64,000 nt of DNA, from positions 62,001 through 126,000 of the forward strand of contig NZ_KQ948431.1 in the NCBI RefSeq assembly GCF_001514065.1. Reading direction: 5' to 3'. The position numbers were made by a program, and so were the translations under genes. The DNA is from Streptomyces antibioticus (lineage in GTDB: Bacteria > Actinomycetota > Actinomycetes > Streptomycetales > Streptomycetaceae). Below the pieces are notes generated by a model, which did not search any database, had not been told where the DNA came from, and saw nothing but the letters and a program-made list of their open reading frames with translations. This document shows, one piece after another, positions 63,316-64,000 of this stretch; within the stretch, counting starts at the first letter, position 1, and each line of letters starts with the position of its first letter.

Positions 63316-64000
63316 TGACCGTCGTCATGGAGAAGCCCGAGAAGACGGCGCCGGCGGAGAAGACCGCGCCCGTCGTCGGCGTCCGCAGGGTCAGCCGGCG
63401 CGTGGTGGTCGCCGCGATCCTGGTCGTCTGGCTGGTGCTGTTCGCCGTACTGCGCGGAAAACAGACCCTGTCCCTCGCCTCCGCCGACCTCACCGATCTG
63501 CACCGGTGGTTCAACGACGTCAACGACTCCATCGGCGCCGACCGCAACTCCAACCCGTTCTTCCTCTACTTCTTCAACGAGATCCGACTGGTCATCGACA
63601 ACCTGGTGACCTTCATCCAGGAGCTCATCTCACAGCCGACCGAGGGCCGCCCGGTCCCGCAGGTCGGGTGGCTCGGCGTCGTCGGCATCGCGGGCTACGT
63701 CTCCTGGGCGGTGGGCAACTGGCGGGTCGCGCTGCTGGCCATGGCCGGGCTGACGTTCATGGGTCTGCAGGGCCTGTGGCAGGAGAGCATGGACACCCTG
63801 GCCCTCACCGTCTCCGCGGTCTTCGTGGCGCTGCTGTTCGCGATCCCGCTGGGTGTGTGGGCGGGACTGTCCGACCGGTTCAACCGGATCGTGACCCCCT
63901 TCCTGGACTTCATGCAGACGATGCCGACCTTCGTCTACCTGGCCCCGATCACCCTCTTCTTCCTCATCGGACCGGCCTCCGCCACCATCGCCACCGTCAT
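63315..64000 (+). CDS. proW: Glycine betaine/proline ABC transporter permease, N-terminal part
   Basis: The window ends after 228 codons. A cytosolic N-terminus is followed by a span at about 30-48 (VVVAAILVVWLVLFAVL), a long loop, and further spans (GWLGVVGIAGYVSWAVGNWRVALLAMAGLTFMGL, TVSAVFVALLFAIPLGVWAGL). The permease signature region begins LDFMQTMPTFVYLAPITLFFLIGPASATIAT, the conserved ProW/OpuAB block. It overlaps the ATPase stop (TAATG). The substrate-binding protein gene is expected to the right. Confidence 0.93.

Overview
The window looks like the chromosome of a Streptomyces or close relative. Base composition is very GC-rich, with third codon positions almost all G or C. Many starts are GTG. 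An S-(hydroxymethyl)mycothiol dehydrogenase is present, mycothiol being the actinobacterial thiol. The gene families are typical of the genus: CHAT/TPR protein, CGNR zinc finger, MmyB-type XRE regulator, SHOCT protein, streptogrisin-like protease. I see no rRNA, tRNA or CRISPR. Genes are dense, and no gene-free stretch exceeds about 260 bases. Many very long open frames lie antisense to real genes and are GC artefacts.

Layout. 1-11.3 kb: the start of a molybdate-binding lipoprotein (modA), a large TPR-CHAT protein facing a small zinc-ribbon protein, a membrane protein, and an AcoR-type regulator divergent from a TfdB-like flavin monooxygenase and a YceI-like protein. 10.1-20.5 kb: a compact biosynthetic operon on the minus strand. 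It encodes a 2541-aa single-module polyketide synthase (acyl ligase-ACP-KS-AT-DH-KR-ACP-TE, with Cys in the TE nucleophile position), a flavin-dependent halogenase and an MFS exporter. 20.7-28.9 kb: secreted S1 protease, GH5 hydrolase, CGNR zinc finger, GNAT, acyltransferase, orphan response regulator, flavin monooxygenase and small membrane or lipoproteins. 29.1-35.2 kb: M43-type metalloprotease, LysR/DJ-1 pair, and a copper island (CopA plus a His-rich secreted protein) with two CsoR-type boxes. 35.2-43.9 kb: GH15 enzyme, DeoR/SIS/class II aldolase set, RlmG-like methyltransferase, AlkB-like oxygenase, and a ROK regulator whose 3' end was rewritten by a 204-bp MITE. 43.1-51.3 kb: XRE/SDR pair, RpiB-like protein, TetR-DUF4865-phosphotriesterase operon, and a SHOCT/MacB-type ABC exporter.

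51.5-64 kb is one functional block for choline and glycine betaine use. A ProVW-type importer (last gene cut by the window end), choline dehydrogenase (BetA) and betaine-aldehyde dehydrogenase (BetB) would make glycine betaine. A Rieske monooxygenase with its ferredoxin and FAD reductase would demethylate betaine to dimethylglycine, releasing formaldehyde. Mycothiol-dependent formaldehyde dehydrogenase, an MBL hydrolase, a methylenetetrahydrofolate reductase-like protein and formyltetrahydrofolate deformylase (PurU) would handle the C1 units. A central IclR regulator and a shared motif GTTGCG-N5-CGCAAC before several of these units suggest one regulon.

The items most worth following are the PKS/halogenase operon with its Cys-type thioesterase, the MITE insertion, the TPR-CHAT/zinc-ribbon pair and the IclR motif set.
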